The notes: generated from the sequence alone by a model not told the origin. 64,000 nt of DNA from Planctomycetota bacterium (GCA_015075375.1 JABTUM010000001.1:3095201-3159200); one strand, 5' to 3'. Numbered from the stretch's first letter, positions 53,811 to 62,924 are shown. Program-made: numbers and translations.

Positions 53811-54902
53811 TTACGCGCGCGCCTCCCGCATCGTGCCGCCCGCCGGACCGTTACGCCGGCGCAGTGCCGCCAACACCTGCGCGATCGCCTGATAGAATTC
53901 GGCCGGAATTTCCTGGCCTACTTCCACCGTGCGGAACAGCCCGCGCGCCAACGGTTTGTCTTCCTGCACCGGCACCCCGTGCTCCGCCGCCAGCGCCTTG
54001 ATCTTCAGCGCCACCAGATTCTGGCCCTTCGCCACCACCGTCGGCGCCGCCATCGCGCCCGCTTCGTAGCGCAGCGCTACCGCGAAGTGCGTCGGATTCG
54101 TGATCACTACTGTCGCTTTCGGCACATCTTCCATCATGCGCTTCATGCCGCGCTGGCGCTGGATCTGCCGGATGCGCTGCTTGATGTGCGGGTCGCCTTC
54201 CTGCTGTTTCTGTTCGTCCTTGATCTCCTGCTTCGTCATGCGCATCTCACGCTCGTGCCTCCAGCGCTGGAACGCGTAATCGCCCAAGCCGATCGCCAGC
54301 ATCGCCGCCGCCACGCGCCAGCCCAGCGCCGTGATCAACTCGCCTCCGCGCGGCAGGATCTCCACCGCTTGCAAGCGCGAGAGCGACGGAAACTCGTGCC
54401 GGCGGCCCAGCAGGAACGCGTACACGATCCAGCCCACCGCCAGCAGCTTGAAGAGCCCGAAGCAGAAGGTGCCCACCGACTGCATCGAGAAAATCCGCCC
54501 GAACCCGCTCATCGGGTTGATGCGGTCCAGGCTCGGCTCCAGCGGCTTGGTCGTGAACAGGATGCCGGTCTGCAAGAGCGATCCGCCCACACCCATCGCA
54601 AGCACGCACACAGCGAACGCCAGAAACGCCGCGGCCACCGGCGCGGCCGTATCGAAGCACAACTGCTGGACGGAAGGCCCGTCCAGCGTGCCCGTCGGTA
54701 CGACATGCAGCGTGCCCTTTATGCCGTCGCGCATCGCATCGAACAGGCGCGGACCGGCCATCTGAAACGCCGCCAGCATCGCGACGATCGTCAGCGCTGT
54801 CGACAGATCGCTCGATCGCGCGACGCGGCCTTCTTTGCGTGCCTCTTCAAGGCGCCGCGGCGTTGCCGGCTCGGTCTTGTCCTGGTCGTTCTGGTCGCTC
54901 AC
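53811..54902 (-). CDS. flhB: Flagellar export switch protein FlhB
   Basis: The 363-residue protein has four membrane helices and a cytoplasmic C-terminal domain with the intact autocleavage site NPTH (VVITNPTHFAVALRY). FlhB switches export from rod/hook to filament proteins after the hook is complete. Confidence 0.96.
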   Translation of the reverse strand: MSDQNDQDKTEPATPRRLEEARKEGRVARSSDLSTALTIVAMLAAFQMAGPRLFDAMRDGIKGTLHVVPTGTLDGPSVQQLCFDTAAPVAAAFLAFAVCVLAMGVGGSLLQTGILFTTKPLEPSLDRINPMSGFGRIFSMQSVGTFCFGLFKLLAVGWIVYAFLLGRRHEFPSLSRLQAVEILPRGGELITALGWRVAAAMLAIGLGDYAFQRWRHEREMRMTKQEIKDEQKQQEGDPHIKQRIRQIQRQRGMKRMMEDVPKATVVITNPTHFAVALRYEAGAMAAPTVVAKGQNLVALKIKALAAEHGVPVQEDKPLARGLFRTVEVGQEIPAEFYQAIAQVLAALRRRNGPAGGTMREARA

Positions 54903-54922
54903 GTGGCGGCCCCGGTTTTTGC

Positions 54923-55693
54923 CTAAATGCCTGCTGCGGCCCGAATCCAGCGCCCCGCGCCTTCAGCTCCTCCGCGAATCCCTTCGGCGACGATCGCGCG
55001 CACCGCGGGCGTCGTCGTCGCGAAGAGGGTCAGCCCCACCAGCAGGCTCGCCGCGTACGAAAGCACGAAAACATTGGCTTGAGGAAAAACGCGCGAGATC
55101 AGCGCCATCGCGAAGGTCACCGCCATCAAGGGCACGATGAATCCAGCCGCTAGGCGCAGCCCGATCAGGATCACCTGCGCGCTCTGGTCGATCAGTTGCA
55201 GCGGGCCGGCGTGCAAGTCCAGCGCGCGGCCGGGAGGCGCGATCTCGTAGCTCGCGAAGATCGTCCGCAAAACCGTGTGATGCCCATCCAGCGCCAGGAA
55301 CAGAGCCGTGTACAGCATCGCGAAAAGCGCGTGCGTGAAGAGCGCGTTGTTGCCCGACGCGGGATCGATCGTGGAGGCGATGCCCATGCCCATTTGCAAT
55401 CCGGCCAACTCGCCTGCGGCTTCGACGCCCAGCATCGTGAAGCGGAAGGCCAAGCCGATGCCCACGCCGATCACAAGTTCCACGAAGAGTACCGACAGAA
55501 TGAACGAGTCGGCCGGCGGAGCGGCTTTCTCGCCCAGCGCCGAACCCAGCAGAAACGTGCACGCCAGCAGTGCGCCCAAGCGGATGCGCATGGGCGCTTG
55601 AAGGTTACTGAATCCCGGCGCCGTCATGAACGCGCCGCCCAGCCGCATCATCACGGTGAAGAAAGGCCACAACGCCGCGTAGGTCACCGTCAT
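54923..55693 (-). CDS. fliR: Flagellar export protein FliR
   Basis: About 256 residues with six hydrophobic segments; the start MTVTYAALWPFFTVMMRLGG is typical of FliR. The ATG at 55693 overlaps the fliQ stop as ATGA. FliP, FliQ and FliR form the export-gate core. Confidence 0.93.
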   Translation of the reverse strand: MTVTYAALWPFFTVMMRLGGAFMTAPGFSNLQAPMRIRLGALLACTFLLGSALGEKAAPPADSFILSVLFVELVIGVGIGLAFRFTMLGVEAAGELAGLQMGMGIASTIDPASGNNALFTHALFAMLYTALFLALDGHHTVLRTIFASYEIAPPGRALDLHAGPLQLIDQSAQVILIGLRLAAGFIVPLMAVTFAMALISRVFPQANVFVLSYAASLLVGLTLFATTTPAVRAIVAEGIRGGAEGAGRWIRAAAGI

Positions 55694-55959
55694 TGAGTGA
55701 CCTCCCCGATCATGCGCAGGATGCGAGTTGTAAACTCGACCATCTCGCGGCTCATCCAAGGCAGGCACAGCCACAGCACCAGTCCCATCACCATCAGTTT
55801 GGGAATGAAGGAGAGCGTGCTTTCGTTGATCTGCGTTAGGGCTTGGAACAAACTCACCGCCAAGCCTACGATTACCGCGGCCAGGAGGAGCGGCGTGGCG
55901 AGCTTCACCGCCACCATCGCGGCGAGCCCGAAGAGTTCCAACAACGTCCCGTCGCTCAT
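55690..55959 (-). CDS. fliQ: Flagellar export protein FliQ
   Basis: An 89-residue protein with two membrane helices and the FliQ pattern (LFGLAAMVAVKLATPLLLAA; QALTQINESTLSFIPKLMVM). It is coupled to fliR. Confidence 0.95.
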   Translation of the reverse strand: MSDGTLLELFGLAAMVAVKLATPLLLAAVIVGLAVSLFQALTQINESTLSFIPKLMVMGLVLWLCLPWMSREMVEFTTRILRMIGEVTQ

Positions 55960-55969
55960 CGCGCGATTC

Positions 55970-56755
55970 CTAGCCGCCGGCCTGGAACGAGACCACCAGC
56001 GAGCGGATCACCAGATGCCAGCCGTCGGCCATCACGAACAGCAGCAGTTTGATCGGAAGCGCGATCATCGCCGGCGGCAGCATCACCATGCCCAGCGCCA
56101 TAAGCACCGAGGCGACCACCAAGTCGATGATCACGAAGGGAAGAAATATCAGGAAGCCCATGTGAAACGCCGTGCGCAGCTCGCTGAGGATGAACGCCGG
56201 GATCAGCGTTGTGGTCTTAATCTCGTCGAACGACTGCGGCTCCGGTGCGTGGCTCAGTTCCAGGAACAGCGCCAAGTCGCTCTGCCGCGTCTGCCGGCCC
56301 ATGAAATCGCGCATCGGCACCAAGGCCTTTTCCAAAGCCTCTTCGTTGCCGATCTTGCCCTCCATGTATGGCTTGTACGCGTCCTGATGTACGCGCTCCC
56401 AGATCGGCGCCATCACGAACATCGTCATGAACAGCGAAAGCCCGATCAGCACCATGTTGGGCGGAACCTGTTGCGTAGCCAGCGCGTGCCGCAGGAAGCT
56501 GAGCACGATGACGATCCGCGTGAAGGCCGTCATCATCACCAGAAGCGCCGGCGCCACCGACAGGAGCGTCATCAGCACCACGATCTTCATCGAGACGCTG
56601 ACGGTCTGCGCATCGCCCTTCGCGCCGAGGTTCAATTCGAGGTTCGGCGAGTTGCTCGCGGGTTTGCTTTCTTCGGCACAAGCAGGCGGCTGCCAGAGCG
56701 CCAAGCCTAGGACGAATGGAAGCAAGCAACGGCTGGTGAGCGAAAGGGCGCGCAT
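55970..56755 (-). CDS. fliP: Flagellar export protein FliP
   Basis: The 261-residue protein has an N-terminal signal and the FliP signatures (MTAFTRIVIVLSFLRHALAT; FIDLVVASVLMALGM-like). FliP forms the entry pore of the export channel. Confidence 0.96.
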   Translation of the reverse strand: MRALSLTSRCLLPFVLGLALWQPPACAEESKPASNSPNLELNLGAKGDAQTVSVSMKIVVLMTLLSVAPALLVMMTAFTRIVIVLSFLRHALATQQVPPNMVLIGLSLFMTMFVMAPIWERVHQDAYKPYMEGKIGNEEALEKALVPMRDFMGRQTRQSDLALFLELSHAPEPQSFDEIKTTTLIPAFILSELRTAFHMGFLIFLPFVIIDLVVASVLMALGMVMLPPAMIALPIKLLLFVMADGWHLVIRSLVVSFQAGG

Positions 56756-56758
56756 GGG

Positions 56759-57340
56759 TTAGCTCCGCACTGCCGCGGCCGGCCAATCGACCTCGTCCAA
56801 TGGGTTGCGCGGGGAAGCCTTGACCGGCGCGGCCTCCTGGATGGCCGCCTGGCGGTTGAGCAGCGCCAGGAAATCCTGCGCACCGGCCTGCGCCGGCAGC
56901 GTCCCGGCAGGAAGCGTGGAGATCAGCTTCAAATCTTGCTGCAGCGCCGCGAGCACCAGCACCCGCCCGCCCGCGCGGACCAGCAACAACTCGCGCCGCG
57001 GGCCCAGCGGCATCCGTTCAATCAATTCGAGCTGGCTTTGCGCGGCGCTCTTCGCCCGCACCAGCGCCTGCTGCCGCCGCATCAGCACCAGCGCGCCGCC
57101 GGCCAAGCCCAGCAGCACCAGGAAGGTTCCCGCGCTGCGCAGCCACGAGTCGCTCGCCGCATCGGCTCCAGCCGCGGGCGCGCCTCGCGCTGCCGTCGTC
57201 GAGGACTTGGTCAGATTGCCGTGCGGGTCCAGCACCATCCCGTCACCTTCGGCCGAATGCGCATACGGCGCGGCGAGTGTGGCGACTAGAAGGAGCGCAG
57301 CGAAGTGCGCCCGCTGGGTTTGAGTGATCGTGCTTCGCAT
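56759..57340 (-). CDS. fliO: Flagellar biosynthesis protein FliO
   Basis: About 193 residues: a signal-like N-terminus, a membrane helix (AGTFLVLLGLAGGALVLM) and a short cytoplasmic domain (MPLGPRRELLLVRAGGRVLV). FliO helps FliP oligomerise. The ATG at 57340 lies 20-odd bases downstream of the start predicted by the sigma-54 promoter, so the longer frame is rejected. Confidence 0.87.
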   Translation of the reverse strand: MRSTITQTQRAHFAALLLVATLAAPYAHSAEGDGMVLDPHGNLTKSSTTAARGAPAAGADAASDSWLRSAGTFLVLLGLAGGALVLMRRQQALVRAKSAAQSQLELIERMPLGPRRELLLVRAGGRVLVLAALQQDLKLISTLPAGTLPAQAGAQDFLALLNRQAAIQEAAPVKASPRNPLDEVDWPAAAVRS

Positions 57341-57369
57341 GATTCCGCCCCCTTGCCGGAGAGGGGTTG

Positions 57370-57388
57370 AAGCAACATCGGTGCCACT
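57370..57388 (-). promoter_or_regulatory. Sigma-54 promoter of the fliO operon
   Basis: On the minus strand AGTGGCACCGATGTTGCTT contains TGGCAC at -24 and TTGC at -12 with the required GG-N10-GC spacing, close to the full consensus. The start would be about 20 bases before the fliO ATG. It probably drives fliO to flhG, perhaps to the PilZ gene, under the NtrC-type activator at 22437. Confidence 0.8.
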
Positions 57389-57581
57389 GGAAAGAGATGC
57401 CGGAAAGTCGCGCAGTTCGGCGAATTCTGCCGGAATGCACCCGCGAATGGGCCGCGAACGCGTGCGTGCGGCGACTGAGGATGTTGCGATTTCAGAGCAG
57501 TGGGCAGCGAGACAATATGCCACGCGGCCCGGAGTTCTTTCCGGGCGGGCGTGGGTTGGGGAGAAAAGCCATTTAAGAGTG

Positions 57582-58388
57582 TTACGCGAGCTGTTGAATG
57601 CGCTGCTTGGGATCCAGAATCTTTGTCACGCGGAAACCGAACGTATCGTTCACCACCACCACCTCGCCCAGCGCCACCAGCTTGTTGTTTACCAGCAGCT
57701 CCACCGGATCACCCGCATGCTTGTCCAGTTCCACTACCGAGCCCACGCCCAGGCGCAGCAGATCGGCGATCTGCAGGCTGGTTTTGCCCAGCCGCACCAT
57801 CGCCAGCACCGGGATATCGAGAATCTTGTCGATCCCCTGCGGCGCGTCCTGCGTCGAGCCCGCGCCAATGGCCGGCAGATCCACACGTTGGACTTCGACG
57901 GCCTCTTCGGGAGTCTTGGTGGGCATGACTGGCTCCTCCTTGGCGCGCGGCTTGGTCGCTTGCAGGACCGCACTCGATGGCGTATGCAGCCGCCGCTTCT
58001 GCGCGTAGCGCGCGATCTTCTCGTTGAGTTCCGAAAGGTTGAGCGGTTTTTGGACCACATCCAGCGCGCCAAGCCGCATCGCTTCCATCGCCGATTCCAG
58101 AGTCGCGAATCCCGTGATCAGGATGACGCCCGTGCTCAAGCGGCGCTTTCCGATCTCCAGCAGCAACTCGGTTCCCGTCATGCCCTGCATGCGCTGGTCG
58201 GTCAGAACCAGATCCACCGGTTCCTTATCGAGTACCTCCAGCGCCTGCTCGGCGCTCGACGCCTCCAGCACCCGGTGTCCGCCGCTCTCGAACGAATCCT
58301 TGAGCAGCCGGAGCATGGCCGGCTCGTCGTCGACGACCAGCAGCTTCAGCGTGCTTGCGGCGGCGGCCGGAGTGGCGCTTTCGCTCAT
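57582..58388 (-). CDS. fliN: Receiver-FliN fusion: flagellar switch protein
   Basis: The 268-residue protein joins a complete receiver (about 14-128; D20/D21, acceptor D64, T92, K114) to a linker and a SpoA/FliN domain (about 188-262; LDIPVLAMVRLGKTSLQIAD; ELLVNNKLVALGEVVVVND). FliN forms the lower C-ring with FliM. A phosphorylatable receiver attached to it would let a kinase act directly on the motor switch. FliN is normally 110-140 residues and has no receiver. A strong internal start at 57926 would also make a 114-residue FliN. It follows fliM by one base. Confidence 0.94.
   Translation of the reverse strand: MSESATPAAAASTLKLLVVDDEPAMLRLLKDSFESGGHRVLEASSAEQALEVLDKEPVDLVLTDQRMQGMTGTELLLEIGKRRLSTGVILITGFATLESAMEAMRLGALDVVQKPLNLSELNEKIARYAQKRRLHTPSSAVLQATKPRAKEEPVMPTKTPEEAVEVQRVDLPAIGAGSTQDAPQGIDKILDIPVLAMVRLGKTSLQIADLLRLGVGSVVELDKHAGDPVELLVNNKLVALGEVVVVNDTFGFRVTKILDPKQRIQQLA
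57924..57941 (-). promoter_or_regulatory. Internal ribosome binding site and start within fliN
   Basis: On the minus strand AAGGAGGAG (57933-57941) lies six bases before an in-frame ATG (57924-57926, Met155). It is as good a ribosome binding site as any in the window. Translation from it would give 114 residues (57582-57926) containing just the linker end and the SpoA domain, the size of an ordinary FliN. Confidence 0.65.
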
Positions 58389-58389
58389 C

Positions 58390-59352
58390 TCAATGCCGCT
58401 CCGTGATCGCGCACATCACCCGGTCGCCGTGCTGGCCCATGTATCCTTCGAACCGCAGCCCGCCCGATACGCGCAACTCCACCGGATGCGGCACTTGGTG
58501 GTCGAACATCAGCACATCGCCCGCCTGCAGAAACATTACTTCCCGCACGGGAATCTCGATCGGCAACAGGAACGCCTCCACGTCCACGCTCAAACGTTCC
58601 ACCAGATCCGTCGTCACGCGAGCCGGACCCTCGCTCTGTGCCTCGGCCTCGCGGTCGCTCTTGCGGCCCGAGTGTTCGTCAGCTAGTTCCAGCGCGCGCT
58701 CCGCGTAGCAGATCGTCAGCAGCCCCGTCGACTCCGGCAGTTTCACTTCCACCGAGGCCACCACCACCGTATCTTCGCCCGCCACGAATTGGAGCAACTG
58801 GCGATTCGCGAAGCGGCGCCGGCCATCCAATGGGGAATCCGCCAGCCGCTTCCACGCGCCGCGCACCTGCTCCAGCATCAAACCGACGGCTTCCTCGAGC
58901 ACCTCCGACTCCAACTCCGATGTCGCTCGCGCTTCGTCGTCCACCGCGCCCTTGCCGCCCAGGAAGCGGTCCAACAGCGCGATACTCAGGCGCGGATGAA
59001 TGACCAGCAGGATCGGAAGCTCGAACGCCGTAAGTTGGAAGGTCAACAGCGTGGCGTTGGAAGGAAGCGTCGCGTCGAATTCCTTGAACGCCAGTACCTG
59101 CAGATCCGTCAGCTTTGACTCGCAATTCAAATTGAGAAGAGAGGTCAGCTCGCGCCCCAGATGCCGGGCCAGACCTTCGTGCATCAACTGAAAAAGCGCG
59201 CGGCTGCGCGCGGGGAACTTAATCGATTTCTGGAAATCGTACGGCTTCGCCGCCTGCGCCGCGGGCGAGCCGTTCCCCTGCGTATCGACGCGGCCGGCCT
59301 TTAGCGCGTCGTTCAGGGCGTCCATCTCTTCTTTGGAGAGTACGCTGCCCAC
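58390..59352 (-). CDS. fliM: Flagellar switch protein FliM
   Basis: A 320-residue C-ring protein with the CheY-binding N-terminal peptide (VLSKEEMDALNDAL), the CheC-like middle domain (LTSLLNLNCESKLTDLQVLA) and a C-terminal SpoA domain. It retains the CheY-P docking sequence, so a separate CheY is expected in addition to the receiver on FliN. Confidence 0.94.
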   Translation of the reverse strand: MGSVLSKEEMDALNDALKAGRVDTQGNGSPAAQAAKPYDFQKSIKFPARSRALFQLMHEGLARHLGRELTSLLNLNCESKLTDLQVLAFKEFDATLPSNATLLTFQLTAFELPILLVIHPRLSIALLDRFLGGKGAVDDEARATSELESEVLEEAVGLMLEQVRGAWKRLADSPLDGRRRFANRQLLQFVAGEDTVVVASVEVKLPESTGLLTICYAERALELADEHSGRKSDREAEAQSEGPARVTTDLVERLSVDVEAFLLPIEIPVREVMFLQAGDVLMFDHQVPHPVELRVSGGLRFEGYMGQHGDRVMCAITERH

Positions 59353-59362
59353 GCGGAGGCTC

Positions 59363-59872
59363 CTACTGAACCACGAATTCGCTGAAGTAAAGCTTGTTGA
59401 TCACGCCCGACTTGAGCAACTCGTTCGCGCCGAACAGAAGCTCGCGCTTGAGCTTGTTTCGCCCCTGCGAATTATCCACGTCCTCGATCTTCAAGTCGCT
59501 CAACCGGTCGATGAAAAAATCGTTCAGCGGAACCTGGATCTCGTTCAACTCCGCCACCACCTTCTCGTTGCTCGTCTCGAGCCCGATCGTCACCTTTAAG
59601 TACCGCGAAGCGCGCGTATCGCGCAGATTCACCACGATCGCTTTCAACGTCACAATCTTCGACTTGCTCGTTTCCGTGTCCGGCACCGTCGGCTTCGGCG
59701 CATGCGCATCCACTTCCGGATGCTCCGCATGCGCATCCTTGTTGAAGAATGCCAAGTACGCGCCTAGTCCGCCGCCGCCCAGCACGATCCCCAACGCCAG
59801 GATCATCACCAACAGCTTCACCTTGCTGCGCTTTGAAGGAGGTGTTTGTTCGGGTGCCGCCGGTTCGCTCAT
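59363..59872 (-). CDS. fliL: Flagellar basal body-associated protein FliL
   Basis: About 169 residues with one membrane helix (LLVMILALGIVLGGGGLGAYL) and a periplasmic FliL domain (IVVNLRDTRASRYLKVTIGL; LSDLKIEDVDNSQGRNKLKR). It supports stator function. The start at 59872 gives the usual short cytoplasmic tail; the longer frame is not favoured. Confidence 0.9.
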   Translation of the reverse strand: MSEPAAPEQTPPSKRSKVKLLVMILALGIVLGGGGLGAYLAFFNKDAHAEHPEVDAHAPKPTVPDTETSKSKIVTLKAIVVNLRDTRASRYLKVTIGLETSNEKVVAELNEIQVPLNDFFIDRLSDLKIEDVDNSQGRNKLKRELLFGANELLKSGVINKLYFSEFVVQ

Positions 59873-60014
59873 CGGATACATCCTCGCCGAGTCGACTTGT
59901 GCGCCGGTCGGCAAATTTTGCCGAAGGCGGAATATCGATTAGAGAAAAGCAAACTGGAGACCGCATCAAAAGTTTTGGTAAGATTACATAAACTGCGCAC
60001 TATAAAGTAGTTAT

Positions 60015-60042
60015 AGGATAATGCCGAACTACTCAGGTGCAA
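60015..60042 (-). promoter_or_regulatory. Weak sigma-70-like promoter candidate before fliL
   Basis: On the minus strand TTGCAC (60037-60042) and TATCCT (60015-60020) are 16 bases apart within an AT-rich interval (59873-60109) that has no gene. It could drive fliL-fliM-fliN. No sigma-54 or sigma-28 motif was found here. Confidence 0.28.
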
Positions 60043-60109
60043 CTTGGTGCGGAAGTCGCGCTTCGCACGGACGACTGTTGAAGGCTGCTACCTTATAGTA
60101 GGAATTGCG

Positions 60110-61036
60110 CTAGAAGCGTTCCGGCTGCCACTGCCGCGGGCGAACCAGGATGGAGATGCGCCGATTGAGCCCGTCTTCCGCGTCCTTGGGGTTCAGCGGC
60201 CGAGTATCCGCGCAGCCGGAAATCTTGACGATCTGATCCGGCCGCAGCCCGCACTCCAAAAGCGCCAAGCGCGCCCGCTCCGCCAGATGCGCGCTGCCCA
60301 GCCAGATCGTGTCCTTTGAGCTGCTCAGTCCCGGACCGTGCCCGTCGATCTCCAGCTTGTTCGGCAGTTCCTTGATCTGCGCCGCCAGGGTGGCCAACAC
60401 GCCGCGCACTTCCGCGCGCAGCACATCGGAATGCGCATCGAACAACGGCAAACCCGGCCGTTCCACGATCTGCACCACCAGCCCGTCTTCGTGCGTCTGG
60501 ATCATCACCTGCTCCCGCACGCGCATGAAGCTGGGATCCATCTTGAGCTGATCCCAAAGCAAATCGGCCAGGCTCAGGAACGTGCGCACATCGTCTTTGA
60601 GCTCTTCCTTGAGCGGGTCCAGGTTGGCTGGGCGCAGTCCCGGTTCGGACGCCGCGCGCGCCGAGGCGCCGGCGACCGACTGCGTCGACGCGGCCTTCTC
60701 GGGGCGCTTCGTCTGATGCTGTCCGCCACCCGGCGAATCGACGATGTTCGGGATCACGTCCATGCGCCCGCTTTTATGGTCCATCAGGCCCATATTGCCG
60801 CGCAGGATCGCGTCTGCTTCGCCTTCGTAGTCGGTCGGATGCCGGAAGTAGTACGCCACGGCCTGCTTCACTTCCTGGCTCTGCGCCATGATCCACAGCA
60901 CCAGGAATAGCGCCATCATCGCGGTCATGAAGTCGGCGAACGCCACCTTCCACGCGCCGCCGTGGTGCCCGTGCCCGCCCTTCTTTTTCTTGTAGATGAT
61001 CTTGACCTTCGGGGCTTCCGGAACCGCGTCCGCCAT
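60110..61036 (-). CDS. motB: Stator protein MotB
   Basis: The 308-residue protein has the plug/helix segment with the proton-accepting Asp (WKVAFADFMTAMMALFLVLW) and a C-terminal OmpA-like peptidoglycan-binding domain (LEIDGHGPGLSSSKDTIWLG; LNRRISILV). It anchors the stator to the cell wall. It follows motA. Confidence 0.95.
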   Translation of the reverse strand: MADAVPEAPKVKIIYKKKKGGHGHHGGAWKVAFADFMTAMMALFLVLWIMAQSQEVKQAVAYYFRHPTDYEGEADAILRGNMGLMDHKSGRMDVIPNIVDSPGGGQHQTKRPEKAASTQSVAGASARAASEPGLRPANLDPLKEELKDDVRTFLSLADLLWDQLKMDPSFMRVREQVMIQTHEDGLVVQIVERPGLPLFDAHSDVLRAEVRGVLATLAAQIKELPNKLEIDGHGPGLSSSKDTIWLGSAHLAERARLALLECGLRPDQIVKISGCADTRPLNPKDAEDGLNRRISILVRPRQWQPERF

Positions 61037-61047
61037 GGCCTCAATCC

Positions 61048-61905
61048 TTATCCGCGCGCCGCTTTGCAGGCCTTATCGATCTCTTCGGCGCTGGGCCGGT
61101 CGAACGAGAAAACGCTCCGGCGCGCGTATTCGATCGCCGTGCCGGGCGTCGCGCCGCCTACGAAACTCAGCAGTCCCACCTTGATCACCTCGAGGAATTT
61201 CTCCTCCTCCGCGTGCTCTTGCTCGATCGAGACGATGATCGGATTTATCAGACAGTACGCGAAGAAAACGCCCAGGAACGTGCCCACCAGCGCCGCCGCG
61301 ACTTTATGGCCCACCTCCGAAGGCGGGCCGTCGATCGCGCCCATCGTGATGATGATCCCCAACACCGCGCCGACGATCCCGATGCCCGGCAACCCGTCGC
61401 CCACGCGCGTCATCACGTTGATCGGCATGTGCGCCTCCGCGTGATGGGTCTCCAGCGACGTATCCAGCAACTGGCCCAGTTCGTCGGCCTGCACGCTGCC
61501 ATCGATGATCAGGCGCAGGGACTCGACCAGGAACTCCAGCGCGTGATGGTCCTTCATCAGTTTGGGATACTTGGAAAAGATATCGCTCTTGTGAGGATCG
61601 GAGACGTGCGATTCCAGCGCCAGCAAGCCTTGCTTACGCGCCAGCGAGAAGAGCTGGAACAGGCAGGTGAGCAGTTCCATGTAGGCGCTCTTGCCCAGTT
61701 TATGACCGCCCTTCAAGGCGCCGATCACGCTCGCGATGATCTTCTTCAGGATCTTCATGGGTGCCATGATCACCGCTGTGCCCGCGGCCGCGCCCAGAAT
61801 CGTGATGTACTCGGCAGGGTGCAGGATCGCGCCGATCTGCCCGCCGGACATCGAATAGCCGGTCAGCACGCAGACCAGCATGAAGATGATGCCTGGAATA
61901 ACCAC
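61048..61905 (-). CDS. motA: Stator protein MotA
   Basis: The 285-residue protein has four membrane helices and the MotA loop (PKLMKDHHALEFLVESLRLI; VGDGLPGIGIVGAVLGIIIT). With MotB it forms the proton-type stator that drives rotation. Confidence 0.95.
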   Translation of the reverse strand: MVIPGIIFMLVCVLTGYSMSGGQIGAILHPAEYITILGAAAGTAVIMAPMKILKKIIASVIGALKGGHKLGKSAYMELLTCLFQLFSLARKQGLLALESHVSDPHKSDIFSKYPKLMKDHHALEFLVESLRLIIDGSVQADELGQLLDTSLETHHAEAHMPINVMTRVGDGLPGIGIVGAVLGIIITMGAIDGPPSEVGHKVAAALVGTFLGVFFAYCLINPIIVSIEQEHAEEEKFLEVIKVGLLSFVGGATPGTAIEYARRSVFSFDRPSAEEIDKACKAARG

Positions 61906-61999
61906 GGTTGCGCTTCCCGTCCGTCATGCCGCCCGGGCGCTCAAGCCCGAACCGCCGCCCCGTTCGAATGTCCGCCGGCCGCTCCGGCGGCCGCCGCCG

Positions 62000-62875
62000 C
62001 TAGCGCTTCAGATTGATCAGTTCCTGCAGCACCTCGTCAGACGTCGTGATCGTCCGCGAGTTCGCCTGTAAGCCGCGCTGCGCGCGGATCATGTCCGTGA
62101 ACTCCGTTCCCAGGTCCACATTCGACATTTCCAGGAAACCGGCGCGGATCGCGCCGATCCCGTCGGTCGCAGGCTGGTGGTAACCCGTGAATAGCCGATT
62201 GGCCGCGGGCGTTTCCTGGTACAGGTTGCGGCCCACCTTCAACAACCCCTCTTCGTTCGTGAAGTTGTTCATCGCGATGTACGCCACCGGAATCACGCTG
62301 CCGTCGTCGAGCTGCATCAGGATGCGGCCCGAGGATTCGATCGAGAAAGAAACCATGTTCCCCGTTTGCGTCGCGTCCGGCGCGATGACCAGATCTTGGA
62401 CCGGGTCGCCGGCCGCGGGTACCGTCGGCGCCGACTGGTCCGGCGTCTGGAATCCCTGGATGCGGTATCCGTTCGAATCCACCAGATAATTGTTCGCGTC
62501 GACCCAGAACGCGCCGGCGCGAGTGTAGTACACGCCGCCGCCCGCCGGAGCCGTGGGGTCGCGGACTACGAAGAAGCCCGAGCCTTCGATCGCCAGGTCC
62601 GTATTCACGCCGGTCGATTGCAGCGAACCCTGCGTGAACAGATTGGTTACCGACGAGAGGCCCACGCCCAGACCGATCTGGATGCCGTTCGTGCCGGCCA
62701 CCAGCGGGCCTGACTGCGTCGGAGGTTGAACGACCTGCGAAAGCGTATCCTGGAACAGCGCGCGGCTGGCCTTGTGCGCCACCGTGTTCACATTCGCCAG
62801 GTTGTTCGAGACCACGCTCAACAATTGCTGGTGCGTCTTGAGTCCCGAAATGCCGCTGAACAGTGACTGAATCAT
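62000..62875 (-). CDS. flgE: Flagellar hook protein FlgE-like (short)
   Basis: The 291-residue protein has the hook/rod N-terminus (IQSLFSGISGLKTHQQLLSV; NNLANVNTVAHKASRALFQD) and the C-terminal GFLEMSNVDLGTEFTDMIRA. It lies between flgD and motA, the usual place for flgE. It is shorter than most FlgE proteins (over 400) and lacks the outer domains, so an extra rod-type protein is the alternative. Confidence 0.82.
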   Translation of the reverse strand: MIQSLFSGISGLKTHQQLLSVVSNNLANVNTVAHKASRALFQDTLSQVVQPPTQSGPLVAGTNGIQIGLGVGLSSVTNLFTQGSLQSTGVNTDLAIEGSGFFVVRDPTAPAGGGVYYTRAGAFWVDANNYLVDSNGYRIQGFQTPDQSAPTVPAAGDPVQDLVIAPDATQTGNMVSFSIESSGRILMQLDDGSVIPVAYIAMNNFTNEEGLLKVGRNLYQETPAANRLFTGYHQPATDGIGAIRAGFLEMSNVDLGTEFTDMIRAQRGLQANSRTITTSDEVLQELINLKR

Positions 62876-62924
62876 GTCCGGTTCCTTTCCCGTGTACGCT
62901 GCGCTGCGCCGAAGGGCGCGGCGC

